A DNA stretch of 64,000 nucleotides, from assembly GCF_028649655.1 (NCBI RefSeq), contig NZ_JAQSLN010000005.1:187409-251408 (forward strand), in the 5' to 3' direction. Positions 8,909-17,786 of this stretch are shown here, one piece after another. Every line of letters starts with the position of its first letter. Positions within the stretch are counted from its first letter, which is position 1. The DNA is from Halobacteriovorax sp. GB3. GTDB lineage: Bacteria; Bdellovibrionota; Bacteriovoracia; Bacteriovoracales; Bacteriovoracaceae. The translations under genes and the position numbers were made by a program. Below the pieces are notes generated by a model. That model worked only from the letters and a program-made list of their open reading frames with translations. It was not told the DNA's origin and did no database searches.

Positions 8909-8935
8909 ATCTATAAAATAGTCACTAGAAAAAAC

Positions 8936-9019
8936 TTACATTAGTAGAGTTTGGGAAAAAGTTCTTTGACTTGTCTTTCCATCCCAGTTCTCAGGAATAG
9001 TTTGAATCCCATAAGACAT
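8936..9019 (-). other. Possible small ORF or gene remnant (27 codons)
   Basis: Between the hairpin at 8908 and the tRNA terminator at 9083 the leftward strand has an open frame of about 53 codons ending at 8936 (ends FSQTLLM). It has protein-like composition, for example NVDLFEEKINEAPKMSYGIQTI. The only ATG is at 9019, and the frame opens just after the tRNA terminator with no start codon or ribosome site. It could be the 3' remnant of a lost gene, or chance. Confidence 0.2.
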
Positions 9020-9082
9020 CTTTGGAGCTTCGTTTATCTTCTCTTCAAACAGATCAACGTTTTGAGTTTTTTTGTCGCTAAA

Positions 9083-9114
9083 AACTAAAAAGAGCGACCG
9101 TTAAGTCGCTCTTT
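9083..9114 (-). terminator. Intrinsic terminator of the tRNA-Ser genes
   Basis: AAAGAGCGAC (9089-9098) pairs with GTCGCTCTTT (9105-9114) around a 6-base loop. Read on the leftward strand the stem is followed by TTTTTAGTTTTT. It lies 19 bases beyond the 3' end of tRNA-Ser(GCT), so it most likely ends the tandem tRNA transcript. Confidence 0.85.
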
Positions 9115-9132
9115 AATAAATAAAAATAAAAA

Positions 9133-9223
9133 TGGCGGAGACGGAGAGATTCGAACTCTCGGAACCGTCAAACGGTTCGACACCTTAGCAAGGTGCTCCC
9201 TTCGGCCACTCGGGCACGTCTCC
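9133..9223 (-). tRNA. tRNA-Ser (anticodon GCT)
   Basis: A 91-base leftward sequence starts GGAGACGTGCCCGAGTGG and ends with an encoded CCA. The anticodon arm reads GCACC-TTGCTAA-GGTGT, giving anticodon GCT (serine, AGC/AGU codons). A long variable arm and the GTTCGAATC T-loop are present, as expected of a class II tRNA-Ser. The acceptor stem GGAGACG/CGTCTCC pairs perfectly. Confidence 0.97.
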
Positions 9224-9230
9224 TAAAAAA

Positions 9231-9320
9231 TGGCGGAGGACACAGGATTCGAACCTGCGGAACCTTTCGGCTCAACGGTTTTCAAAACCGCCGCTTTCGA
9301 CCACTCAGCCAATCCTCCGC
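9231..9320 (-). tRNA. tRNA-Ser (anticodon TGA)
   Basis: A 90-base leftward sequence starts GCGGAGGATTGGCTGAGTGG and ends with an encoded CCA. The anticodon loop TTTGAAA lies between GCGGT and ACCGT, so the anticodon is TGA (serine, UCN codons). A long variable arm and GTTCGAATC T-loop are present. It lies 7 bases upstream of tRNA-Ser(GCT), so both are probably cut from one precursor. Confidence 0.97.
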
Positions 9321-9333
9321 TTAAGAGACCTAG

Positions 9334-9362
9334 ATGTTAAGCTTTTTCATTTGAAATTGCAA
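9334..9362 (-). promoter_or_regulatory. Putative promoter of the tandem tRNA-Ser genes
   Basis: On the leftward strand TTGCAA (9357-9362) and TAACAT (9334-9339) are separated by 17 bases, and the tRNA begins 14 bases further on. Each hexamer matches the sigma-70 consensus at 4 of 6 positions. Confidence 0.4.
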
Positions 9363-9425
9363 CGTCCAAGTGACTTTTTGTAGAACTTTTTTTAATAGAA
9401 TCTAAAGAATGCGTCAACCCTTTTA

Positions 9426-12400
9426 TTACTTAAGTTGAGTAATAAGGTTATTTATTTGTACTCGATCAGTCGCCGATGGGTTTAGCGTCAGATAAGTTTG
9501 AAAAGATTGTATCGCAAGTCTACTTTGTCCTATTTCTTTGTAAACAAAACCTAGTTGTCTATGAATAAGAGGATTATTTTCATCTTGTCTTAGCGCCCTA
9601 GAGTAGAGGTCACGTGCCTCTTCAAAATAGCGCTGTCTGAGCTTTAACCAGCCAAGCCCCATAAGAGCATCAACGTATTTAGAGTTCAGAGCAATGGCCT
9701 TTTCAAAGCCTTTTCTAGATTCTTTATAATCACCTTTGAGTCTTTGAGCCTCAGCTAAAATGAAATAACCATTCTCCAAAGTTGGATTGAGTTTAATCTC
9801 TTTGTTTGCAAACTCAATCGCTTCATCATATTTACCAACTTCAACATATATTTTTGAAATATAGTAATTAACTCTTGGATAAGTCTTCAATCTTTGCGCG
9901 ATAAAATTTAACTGATCCAGTGCTTCTTGAAATTTTCCCTTTTCAATAAGGATCGATGATAACTCCATCCTAACAACAAGATTTCCAGGTTCAATCTTTA
10001 ACAAGTTCGTAGCATAAGAAATAACATCATCTAATCGCCCTTCTAGCTTTCCTGAACGAATCATAGACTTATAAAAACTTGCACTTCTTTGAGTTAAATT
10101 CTCAAGCCTTTCTTTGAATACTTTATAATTATCAAGCTTTTGTTGCTGATAATAATAGTATGCAATATCACCTATCAATGTCGGATGATCGGGATGGGAC
10201 TCAAGTATATCTAATAGATAAGAGATTGCTGTATCACTTCCTTCAGTTTGGCTTATTATGCGAGCATAAAAACTTCTGTATTCAATATTTCTAGGATCTA
10301 AAAGGATTGCTTTTTGAATCCTTGCCTTACTGAATTGATAATTTCCGGCCCTAAAATAGACTTTAGCAACTTCAAAGTAGTTCTCGTCATGGAGTGGATC
10401 TATCTGCAAACTTTCATTATAAGATCTGATAGCTAATTTAACGTTTTTAATTTTTACGTAGTATTGAGCTAGCATTGTTTGATATTCAGCAAAACGAATA
10501 TATTTTGTTCTAGAAAGTGCCGATAATAATTTCTTAGCGTCCGATACTCTAAAACTTTCGATATAGGCATTAAATAGGATTGAGTTTACTTCTCTCTCTA
10601 GAGGATAATCTTTGCGAATCTCTTCTAAAGTCTCAATAGCAAAAGAAAAGTATCCTCGCTTAATCTGAATCTCAGCTAAATACAGCTGCGCTTGTATATT
10701 CGATTCATCTAAATCCGCGGCCTGTACAGCATATTGAAACGCCTTGTCCCAGTTGAGTTTTTTCTCAGCCAGCTTTGCCTTTCTTATTAATTCTTTAATT
10801 TTACTTTCACGAATAAGATATTCTGTAATCTTATCTCCACCGATCTCAAGTTGTGCAAGTCTTGTTCTTAGTTCTTGATCCTCTTTAATTTTAAGGGCCA
10901 TTTTAAAGTAGAGTGATGCCTTTTTAGGATCTTTCAAATAAGCCGTTAAAACACCCATCTTCTCTAAGTATTCAGCGTAATAAATTGGAGATTTTTCGGC
11001 CTCTAGTTCATTGATTACTTTTAGAGTTGTAGTTAATTTTTTAAAATCACTTCTGTGGATAAGTAAATCTGTATATAAGAGAAGATAGGGAACACTTGTC
11101 TTATATTCACCAGAATACTTATTCATCAATTCATAAGCATCTTTATGATTTTCATTCAAAATCATATATCGACTTAATGAAAGAACTGTTTCCTCATTCA
11201 TTTTCTTAACTTGAAGTAAACGATTTGCAACTTTCTCGGCCTTATCTAGTACACCAGCTTTTACAAGGGCATTCAGATAAGCTGCAAACAAGCGAGTTGT
11301 TGGCTTATTTAAGCGAAGATAATTTTCAATGATATTAATCGACGTATAATACTTTTTAACTTTTGAATAAAAAAGGGCTGACCCTAGAGCAATGTTTACA
11401 TCTGAAAACATCTTAGAGTTATTTAGCTGGAGAAGTTTAAAAATATTTTGAGCTGCTTTTCTCTTGTCTTTAGCATTCTCATAGATTTCAGCGTAGATTA
11501 ATACAAGATAGCCCATTGATTTATTATCTTTAAATTGATGTTTTAAAGATTCATTAAACTTCTTAACTGCACGAACTTTTGCAGGATAAGTACCTTTTTG
11601 ATAGGCCTTTATACCTTCTTCATATGCATTTCTACTCTTAATAACATCCTTATATTCAGCAGCAACTGGAAAAGTAATATTAACTGAAACTGGTTGTATA
11701 TTTCGAACTTTCTTCTCTTCTTCAGGCATCATCAGATAAGCAATGATCAGGAAAAAGATTAAGGCCATAATTGGTCTCATTCCTTTTTTCTTTTCAACTA
11801 CTTCTTTTTTCTCAACGACTTCAACAACCTCTTCTACTTTTTCTTCAAGAGATTTCTCAATTTCCAGTTCGAATTGTTTAGCCTCATCTAGAAAATTTTC
11901 CTCTTCAGGCTCATCGCCTTTAACAGGTAACTGTACGACACGAGTTTTCTCATCAATATCAATCTCTTCCTCAACGACAGGAAGATTCTCTTCATCTGCT
12001 GATTCCTCAGATTCACTATCTTTGTTTTCAATTTCGTCTAATTCTTCTCTACCGATAACAACCGTTTTCTCAACATTATTTGAAACGGGGCGATTGAGAA
12101 CAATCGTTTTATCAACATTATTCTCATTCTCTTCTTCCTCTATGAGCTCTTCGTTGATTTCCTTCTCTTTTTGTTGCTCTTCTTGGTACTGCCTTTCTAG
12201 CTCATCATAATCAATATGAATTTCATCCTCATTTTCATATTGAAGCTCAGGAAGTTCAGCTTCTTTTTGTTTCGGTTCTATATTTTTTACGATTTGGACT
12301 TTTTTAGAGAATGTATTTTGAGTGAGATCATTCGCTTTCTTATGTTGAGCAAATTCTTTGAGTGCTTTTTTAATGTCTGGATAAAGTAGTATGTTTTTCC

Positions 12401-12533
12401 ATTCACCAACAGGAAAACTCTGGCAATTTTCATTACCTTTGATATGACCTTTTTCAAATAGTTCTACGATTTGAGAAACTTTAAAAGGACCAACGACACG
12501 CTTATTTTCTAATCTTATCCTATACTTAGACAT
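9426..12533 (-). CDS. Transmembrane protein: cytoplasmic GYF-like domain, acidic linker, TPR-rich region
   Basis: 1035 residues. Residues 1-58 resemble a GYF_2 domain (VVGPFKVSQIVELFEKGHI, then FPVGEW). About 60-250 is a very acidic, probably disordered linker with three Thr motifs (DKTIV 141-145, EKTVV 155-159, EKTRV 195-199). About 253-270 is one hydrophobic helix. The rest, probably periplasmic, is more than a dozen TPR-like helical repeats, for example YFEVAKVYFRAGNYQFSKA and NPLIHRQLGFVYKEIGQ. A GYF domain joined by one helix to periplasmic repeats recalls components of the Myxococcus gliding apparatus (GltJ has GYF, GltI has TPR), and Thr motifs of this kind can be FHA ligands; both are inference. 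It follows the Nuo-like set by 62 bases. Confidence 0.7.
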   Translation of the reverse strand: MSKYRIRLENKRVVGPFKVSQIVELFEKGHIKGNENCQSFPVGEWKNILLYPDIKKALKEFAQHKKANDLTQNTFSKKVQIVKNIEPKQKEAELPELQYENEDEIHIDYDELERQYQEEQQKEKEINEELIEEEENENNVDKTIVLNRPVSNNVEKTVVIGREELDEIENKDSESEESADEENLPVVEEEIDIDEKTRVVQLPVKGDEPEEENFLDEAKQFELEIEKSLEEKVEEVVEVVEKKEVVEKKKGMRPIMALIFFLIIAYLMMPEEEKKVRNIQPVSVNITFPVAAEYKDVIKSRNAYEEGIKAYQKGTYPAKVRAVKKFNESLKHQFKDNKSMGYLVLIYAEIYENAKDKRKAAQNIFKLLQLNNSKMFSDVNIALGSALFYSKVKKYYTSINIIENYLRLNKPTTRLFAAYLNALVKAGVLDKAEKVANRLLQVKKMNEETVLSLSRYMILNENHKDAYELMNKYSGEYKTSVPYLLLYTDLLIHRSDFKKLTTTLKVINELEAEKSPIYYAEYLEKMGVLTAYLKDPKKASLYFKMALKIKEDQELRTRLAQLEIGGDKITEYLIRESKIKELIRKAKLAEKKLNWDKAFQYAVQAADLDESNIQAQLYLAEIQIKRGYFSFAIETLEEIRKDYPLEREVNSILFNAYIESFRVSDAKKLLSALSRTKYIRFAEYQTMLAQYYVKIKNVKLAIRSYNESLQIDPLHDENYFEVAKVYFRAGNYQFSKARIQKAILLDPRNIEYRSFYARIISQTEGSDTAISYLLDILESHPDHPTLIGDIAYYYYQQQKLDNYKVFKERLENLTQRSASFYKSMIRSGKLEGRLDDVISYATNLLKIEPGNLVVRMELSSILIEKGKFQEALDQLNFIAQRLKTYPRVNYYISKIYVEVGKYDEAIEFANKEIKLNPTLENGYFILAEAQRLKGDYKESRKGFEKAIALNSKYVDALMGLGWLKLRQRYFEEARDLYSRALRQDENNPLIHRQLGFVYKEIGQSRLAIQSFQTYLTLNPSATDRVQINNLITQLK

Positions 12534-12540
12534 CTATCTC

Positions 12541-12546
12541 ATTATA
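12541..12546 (-). promoter_or_regulatory. Putative -10 box just upstream of the GYF/TPR gene
   Basis: Reverse-strand TATAAT ends 7 bases before the ATG at 12533. No convincing -35 or Shine-Dalgarno sequence accompanies it. If used, it would give a nearly leaderless message independent of the upstream Nuo-like genes. Confidence 0.3.
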
Positions 12547-12595
12547 ACTGAGCTTACATTTTCATGCCTCACTTACTTAATGGAAATAATTGCCT

Positions 12596-13666
12596 CTATT
12601 TCATACGCAGCTTAGAAACTTTCGTTAGTTGTTTAATAATAAGAAGGCCAAGCCCAGTTACAAGTAGAAATAACAACAACTTCTCATCTGATGTTAAAAA
12701 GAAAACTTCATTCTTGTTTAAAAGCAAACCCACAATGAGGTTCATCACAAAAATTATTGAGAACGACACTCTATAGTTTTCAATGTTTTCTATTTTTGCT
12801 TTTTCGACTAAGACTAGAGGAAAGAGAATCAATAACGAGAGAATCGTATATATTTCCAAATTCACCATCATCGTGAAAAAGAAGTATGTACAAAGAGCAT
12901 TACCAGCAATTACATTCTTTGTTATAGATTTTCCCTTTCCAAAGAAATAATAACCAACTGAAAAGCTCATAAACAAAAGACCAACGATTGAATTAAACTC
13001 TTTATACAAGTTCATAGATTGATCAAATTCAATGGACTTGAAACCGACTCCACAGAACAAAGATATCAATGTAATTAAAGTTAGCTCAATGAAGCTAACA
13101 TCTTTCTTATTTTCACTACTGATTAAAAACAGAGAGTTTATTGTAAAAATAAGCAAACTAACTGATGCCCACAGCATTTGAAACATTAAAGAATCAGATA
13201 CAAGGGGACTTGGTATCAATAGACTTGTGAAACTCAATTTTGAAAACACCATAATCGCTATGACAATCATAAATTTGAAGAGCATCATGCGAATAGATTC
13301 ATACCGGTTCTTTAGTAAAATCTGTTGAAAAATAACAAGCGATGAAATAATGAGGAGAAATGTTATCAACTTGAAATCAGTATAAATGAGATAAACGCTA
13401 AGTCCGTAGAACAAATTTAAAATGGCTGCCTTTACTCGCCCCTCTAATTCAATATTACGCTCAAAAAACAGACATAATAGAACAGCAGATAATAAGAACT
13501 GCCAGTTAAGACCAAAGGTTTTAAAAGTGATTAATAAATTAAAAAGTCCTACAATACCAAAACAGCTTATTTGAATAACTAGATCACGGCCATTTAATAA
13601 CTTAACAAATAAGACAAGCATCATTAAAAGCGTATAAAGAACGATTACTATATCATAACTAAGCAT
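12596..13666 (-). CDS. Degenerate NuoN-like membrane protein (N')
   Basis: 356 residues, about 11 hydrophobic helices, no recognised family by eye. It is the seventh gene of a set that repeats the order of the complete nuo membrane-arm genes upstream, so it sits where NuoN would be. A local match supports this: ILLKNRYESIRMMLFKFMIV resembles the NuoN stretch SLKKNDTRSSEAGLKYVLYG and is followed by similar IMVF/IMLF segments. The helix before it, which carries Glu141 in NuoN, has no acidic residue here (Ile/Ser around 106-109). It is about 135 residues shorter than NuoN and overlaps the preceding gene by 8 bases. If homologous it has lost proton-channel residues. Function unknown. Confidence 0.6.
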   Translation of the reverse strand: MLSYDIVIVLYTLLMMLVLFVKLLNGRDLVIQISCFGIVGLFNLLITFKTFGLNWQFLLSAVLLCLFFERNIELEGRVKAAILNLFYGLSVYLIYTDFKLITFLLIISSLVIFQQILLKNRYESIRMMLFKFMIVIAIMVFSKLSFTSLLIPSPLVSDSLMFQMLWASVSLLIFTINSLFLISSENKKDVSFIELTLITLISLFCGVGFKSIEFDQSMNLYKEFNSIVGLLFMSFSVGYYFFGKGKSITKNVIAGNALCTYFFFTMMVNLEIYTILSLLILFPLVLVEKAKIENIENYRVSFSIIFVMNLIVGLLLNKNEVFFLTSDEKLLLFLLVTGLGLLIIKQLTKVSKLRMK

Positions 13667-14609
13667 ATTTAATATTCCTTCTCGTTACATTAAAGAATCC
13701 TACAGCAAATAGCAGGGCCATCACTATAGGCTCAATTCTCGATGTGGAAATCATTAATACTGTTAGAAATAATAAGACGAGATCAAAAACCGGTTTTACC
13801 CAAAGTATTTCACTCATTTTAAAATCTTCAAAAATAATCGAGACCAAATATATAAAAAATAGTACGAATATTAACGATAGCTCTTGTGAACTATTATTTA
13901 GTATCAAAATAGGAAACATAAAAAGAACGAAATTTGTTAACGATCCTGATGCTGAGGTTTTCTTCAAAAGATAATTGATTAATAAAAAACCAATCATTAA
14001 GTAAGTAATCAATGCTTGAAATTGAGAGAAGGTATTCAACATCATTGCGTTTGCAAGAAAGAGACATTGAAATGATACTGTTTCTATTTTTCTTTCACTA
14101 GTCGCCTTATTGGTAACAAAGTTAAATAATGATAAGGACATTATCATAATCATTGTTACTTCAATGTAATCTTGTTGATAACTATCGAAAATATATAAAA
14201 AAATAGAACAAATAAGACAAAGTAAATATGGTAGATCCGCAAACGTTGATCGCCTATACTTAACCCAATTCATTATCAAGAAACATATTCCAATATATGA
14301 AAACACCCAAAAGCTTGCATGATTTACCAAAAACTGCCCTACCAATAAAGCTATTAAAGTCACTCTATTGGCCATGGTAGCACTTAAATAAGGCGTTAAT
14401 AACGTCGCCATGATTATAGTTATTGATACCTTATTCGATAAAATACTTAGAGAATAGACAGTATTAAAATATCCCATCTTCACAACAAACGCTTCAAATA
14501 ATAGATATGAGATTAAAGCAATTGGAATAAATTTAACTCGCACATTAAACGACTTTGCGTTTATACCTAATGCAATTAAAAAGAATAATGCTGAAATAAT
14601 ATATGTCAT
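13659..14609 (-). CDS. Degenerate NuoM-like membrane protein (M')
   Basis: 316 residues, about 9-10 helices, in the NuoM position of the duplicate set. FWVFSYIGICFLIMNWV (100-116) parallels the NuoM segment FYVYWEVMLIPMFFLIGVW, in which Glu144 is the essential proton-channel carboxylate; here Tyr105 replaces it. The C-terminal SEILWVKPVFDLVLLFLTVL followed by RIEPIVM parallels the NuoM end (AREVFYMIPLCVAVIFFGIF, then PILNVM). It is about 190 residues shorter than NuoM, so several helices are missing. It overlaps both neighbours (8 and 4 bases), which suggests coupled translation. The frame is intact, so this is not a simple pseudogene. Homology is inferred from order plus local similarity. 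Confidence 0.6.
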   Translation of the reverse strand: MTYIISALFFLIALGINAKSFNVRVKFIPIALISYLLFEAFVVKMGYFNTVYSLSILSNKVSITIIMATLLTPYLSATMANRVTLIALLVGQFLVNHASFWVFSYIGICFLIMNWVKYRRSTFADLPYLLCLICSIFLYIFDSYQQDYIEVTMIMIMSLSLFNFVTNKATSERKIETVSFQCLFLANAMMLNTFSQFQALITYLMIGFLLINYLLKKTSASGSLTNFVLFMFPILILNNSSQELSLIFVLFFIYLVSIIFEDFKMSEILWVKPVFDLVLLFLTVLMISTSRIEPIVMALLFAVGFFNVTRRNIKYA

Positions 14610-16087
14610 TTCAACCTCACAAGGTAAAGAATCGAAAGTGCCAAACTCATCAATAAGATGATAGTTGAAATTTTTCCTTCATCGAGCTTAAAAGAGTAAT
14701 TTAATCTTTGAATCGAACTCTCTTCAGATGACTTTTCTATAACAGCTATTTCTTCACTATCTTGCTTAACAAATGAAAAACCATTAGCAAATATGAAGTC
14801 ATTTACCTTCGAGTTAACAAGCTTATGCTTTTGAATATGTATTACATAAGAATAAAGAGCAATAATTAATAATATGATACCGAATGAAACATAATATGTT
14901 TCTGGTTCTATAACAATTTGAACATAGTCTTTATTATAGAGGTTTGTAGAAAGAGAACTGAATAACTTATCTTTGAGATTCGTAAAAATAAAAAATGGTG
15001 TTAACACTATAAGACATAGTGATGTCAAATAGTGACTCGCAATCACATCGTTTACTTCATCCATTTCAGCGAATACAACAAGGAAAAGACATTGTGTTAA
15101 TTGTAATACAGCGACAGGAATTGCAAGTGATACAAGTATAGTCGAGTCTACAATATTCAAATAGATCATTAAACCAATGACATGAGTAATGAAAAACAAT
15201 AGTTTGAATAACTTCGTAAATTCATTTTTAGATTCAAATCTTTCTCTGTAATTAAAAAATGAGTACAAGGCCTTAAAGTTAATAACAACAATTGGCAATA
15301 TACAAAAATGTAGGATCGATAAGATTGCCATGCCTTTTATCAAAAGAATATAAGACGCTAAATAAGTCGTGAGAACAAAGAAGCTAAATCGTTTTTTTAA
15401 TTCTCTATTAAAGAAGAATAGTAAAACAGAGATAAGATAGGTAAGTAATACGAGAGCAATGATTACATAATTCCCATAGTAATTAATTGCAGGGAATTTT
15501 GCTAAGAATATTAAACTTGGAAGAAGTACTGAAAATTTTTCAAATGAATCATCCTTATAAGTTAGTTGTATATTCAATAGAGCATTAATAAAAATAGATA
15601 TTGAAAGTAAAACACCGAGTGTTCTCAAATTGGTATTAATAAAGATCGTATTGAAATTTTCTATCGACTCTGTATTCAAAATTGAGATTGAGTAAACGAC
15701 AGACACAGTTAAAAACGCTAGAAATATTGATTTACTCCATCTTAGAAAGTTACTCGTTGTTGTTTTAATATTATATAATTCAACAAGTACAAACATCATC
15801 ATGGCCAAGAATGTTGAGAATGTTGATGCCAATATTACTGTTAAAACATGTATAAGAACATTCTTGTTACCTCTATGACAGACATAGTTAGCTACTATAA
15901 AAAATACTAAACACAGAGATAGTCCGCCTATTTTAAAATCTAATAAATTTGAAAATAGAATATTATTCGCTACCATTTGATTAACATTGAAAGTTAAATC
16001 AACATTTAAACTAATAAAAAACAGTATTACTGAAAATACTGTTAGTACGATTTGAGAAATACTATTTTTAGTTAAATTATTCAACAT
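14606..16087 (-). CDS. Degenerate NuoL-like membrane protein (L')
   Basis: 493 residues, about 13-14 helices plus a soluble stretch near 420-465. It occupies the NuoL position. The C-terminal end is the best evidence: LDEGKISTIILLMSLALSIL matches the final NuoL helix LQSGKIQFYFIMIILVLTGY, and NSKVNDFIFANGFSFV resembles NKYYFDDVYIKGFIQ just before the NuoL lateral-helix region. MFVLVELYNI (98-107) parallels FIFWEIMGF, so the channel glutamate (Glu103) seems retained, and LIKGMAILSIL may retain the lysine of IFKACLFL. It is about 230 residues shorter than NuoL. It overlaps K' by 11 bases and M' by 4. Function unknown. Confidence 0.65.
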   Translation of the reverse strand: MLNNLTKNSISQIVLTVFSVILFFISLNVDLTFNVNQMVANNILFSNLLDFKIGGLSLCLVFFIVANYVCHRGNKNVLIHVLTVILASTFSTFLAMMMFVLVELYNIKTTTSNFLRWSKSIFLAFLTVSVVYSISILNTESIENFNTIFINTNLRTLGVLLSISIFINALLNIQLTYKDDSFEKFSVLLPSLIFLAKFPAINYYGNYVIIALVLLTYLISVLLFFFNRELKKRFSFFVLTTYLASYILLIKGMAILSILHFCILPIVVINFKALYSFFNYRERFESKNEFTKLFKLLFFITHVIGLMIYLNIVDSTILVSLAIPVAVLQLTQCLFLVVFAEMDEVNDVIASHYLTSLCLIVLTPFFIFTNLKDKLFSSLSTNLYNKDYVQIVIEPETYYVSFGIILLIIALYSYVIHIQKHKLVNSKVNDFIFANGFSFVKQDSEEIAVIEKSSEESSIQRLNYSFKLDEGKISTIILLMSLALSILYLVRLK

Positions 16088-16322
16088 TTCCTCTCTTTTT
16101 TAGAGATAATAATGCTGAGAATATGGAGAGAATTCCAAAGCATAACAATAAATAAGAAAGAAAAGTAAGCTGAGATTTTTCAATATTTAAGTCAACGGTT
16201 TTCAATATAACAATAGAAACAAGAATAAGAAGAAAATACGCTCTTATTTGTTCACTGATTCTGGATCTAAAAAAAATTGAAAACAATCCTGCTAGAGTTG
16301 CTATCACCAATAAATAGAACAT
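16077..16322 (-). CDS. Degenerate NuoK-like small membrane protein (K')
   Basis: 81 residues with three predicted helices, the size class and topology of NuoK (101 residues in the intact copy). It sits between the J' and L' genes just as nuoK does, and its start overlaps the J' stop by one base exactly as nuoK overlaps nuoJ. The two membrane glutamates of NuoK (Glu36 and Glu73 in the intact copy) are missing: the corresponding helices read LLILVSIVIL and LLLCFGILSIFSALL. It could not serve in proton transfer the way NuoK does. Homology rests on synteny, size and topology. Confidence 0.6.
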   Translation of the reverse strand: MFYLLVIATLAGLFSIFFRSRISEQIRAYFLLILVSIVILKTVDLNIEKSQLTFLSYLLLCFGILSIFSALLSLKKRGNVE

Positions 16323-16792
16323 TATTTCTTCTCCTTAGTGACATTTGAGAAGATGTAAAATATCGCCAACGTTAGAACCATTAGACTAATATCCCCAAGC
16401 GAGATCTCCGTCAAAACATTGCTATGATCATTTGCCCACATACTCTCGACTTCGTTTACAGGTCTTTTCTTATAAAGAATAACTGTAACAACACCTATCA
16501 ATAGAGATAAAATAACAGTGTTGATACTTTTGGCCTTAGTCATCTGCTCTGATTCTTTGATTCTTTTCCAAAAAGGCTCATTTGATGAATTTAGAAGTTC
16601 TGAAATAAAGTATACGAGTATCGTACTTACAAAGAGTACAGCTCCAAACTCTAATCCATGCTCAAGAACTACAACAGTAACCATTACCAAGGACAATAAG
16701 AACCATGAGACCTTTCTCGAGTAATAGTCCTTAGCGAGTGTATATACTGTAGCAACAATAATTAAACAGATAATTAAAATTGTGTTCATCAT
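16322..16792 (-). CDS. Degenerate NuoJ-like membrane protein (J')
   Basis: 156 residues, about 5 helices, like NuoJ (176 in the intact copy). FGAVLFVSTILVYFISELL resembles the NuoJ helix-3 region AATQLVVYAGGVVILMLFG, but without the glycine pair that forms the NuoJ pi-bulge. The end, LTEISLGDISLMVLTLAIFY then SNVTKEKK, parallels ITDHVLAFEISSVLLLGALV then SRPTRKG. A charged loop (about 70-85) separates the third and fourth helices as in NuoJ. It overlaps the H' gene by 4 bases (ATGA) and K' by 1. Function unknown; the frame is intact. Confidence 0.65.
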   Translation of the reverse strand: MMNTILIICLIIVATVYTLAKDYYSRKVSWFLLSLVMVTVVVLEHGLEFGAVLFVSTILVYFISELLNSSNEPFWKRIKESEQMTKAKSINTVILSLLIGVVTVILYKKRPVNEVESMWANDHSNVLTEISLGDISLMVLTLAIFYIFSNVTKEKK

Positions 16793-17778
16793 TTATAATT
16801 CTCGATAATTAATTGAACAAAGAAAATAGAAATTAAGATCGGCACGAAGAAGTTAATAACAAATCTCTCCATATTAAAAAGTACAACTTTTTTGAATCTT
16901 GTTTTTATCCACTCAACAGCAATTCCACCGATAAAAACTTTAATTACTAGAGACAAGGTCTGACTCATTAATAAAGCAATGTCCCCATACCTAGTTAACC
17001 AAGTAAGTCCTGGTAAAACTTGATAGCCTCCAAAGAATACTGTGACGAACAATAGAAGAAGAAACAGTGTTGTAATTTCTTTCGATATATAGGTGAATAT
17101 ACTTTCTATGGCCATTTTCTCTTTATTAACCCTACAAACTAACTGTTGATACTCATCTTCTGTTTGAATTGTTGAAACAGGAATCAAGAAAAAGAAAGCA
17201 AACATAGCAATAGGATGCAAAATAGCATTGTAATCAGTAAATGAAGACTGCAAGTTAACGAGCTCAGAAACAAGGCTGATTTTTTGAATTAGAAGTACTT
17301 TCATTACAGATAAAAAGAAAAGGCTATAAATGATTAAGTTTTTCCACAGTACCTTAAAACGTAATTTCTTCAATGAATATTCAAATCTTCTTCCAATGAG
17401 AATCATAGGAAAGATTGAAAGGAGAAACGTAATAGAAAGTCCCAATAAAATAGAGTAGTCAGCGTCAACGAATTTAAATTCAATCATCGTCGACTTAAAT
17501 ACAAGCCCATCTGCAAAAGGGAGAAAAATAAAAGGCAGTATAGAAAGTAAGATATAGATCAAAATACCAAAATCAACCATGAGACTGCGATTGTCTATAT
17601 CAAGAAGAAAATGACGTAACTTAATATATAAGTTACTTGGCGAATTCACGACAATTGGTAACGTATATGACTCTAAGAACTTCTGCCTAAAGAATTTTAG
17701 CAATCCCAGACTTAGGAAAATAAATGTAAATACATAAGTCGTTTTAACTATTGTGATAAAACTGGCATCCATGCCCAA
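16789..17778 (-). CDS. Degenerate NuoH-like membrane protein (H')
   Basis: 329 residues, about 8-9 helices, the usual NuoH length. Residues 213-254 align without gaps to NuoH 251-292 of this window: both begin with LV, share the E eight residues in, and end with GGYQV versus GGYKV. Downstream VEWIKTRFKKVVLF parallels VRWTLPRMRVDHLMVL before the last helix. The quinone-chamber signature of NuoH (ETNRAPFDLPEAESE and the ERK/GPNRVGP region) is absent, so quinone chemistry is unlikely. This is the clearest single piece of evidence that the seven-gene set descends from a Nuo membrane arm. It lies 8 bases after A' and overlaps J' by 4. Confidence 0.75.
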   Translation of the reverse strand: MGMDASFITIVKTTYVFTFIFLSLGLLKFFRQKFLESYTLPIVVNSPSNLYIKLRHFLLDIDNRSLMVDFGILIYILLSILPFIFLPFADGLVFKSTMIEFKFVDADYSILLGLSITFLLSIFPMILIGRRFEYSLKKLRFKVLWKNLIIYSLFFLSVMKVLLIQKISLVSELVNLQSSFTDYNAILHPIAMFAFFFLIPVSTIQTEDEYQQLVCRVNKEKMAIESIFTYISKEITTLFLLLLFVTVFFGGYQVLPGLTWLTRYGDIALLMSQTLSLVIKVFIGGIAVEWIKTRFKKVVLFNMERFVINFFVPILISIFFVQLIIENYK

Positions 17779-17786
17779 TCCATTTT

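Noticed and set aside
9613-9630. CACGTG core inside the GYF/TPR gene as a parS site
   Set aside because: The flanks do not match TGTTYCACGTGRAACA and it is far from the other sites.
11743-12210. Rightward 155-codon frame rich in Ser/Thr/Phe
   Set aside because: It is the complement of the acidic Glu/Asp linker of the GYF/TPR gene; repeated GAA/GAG codons read as TTC/CTC on the other strand.
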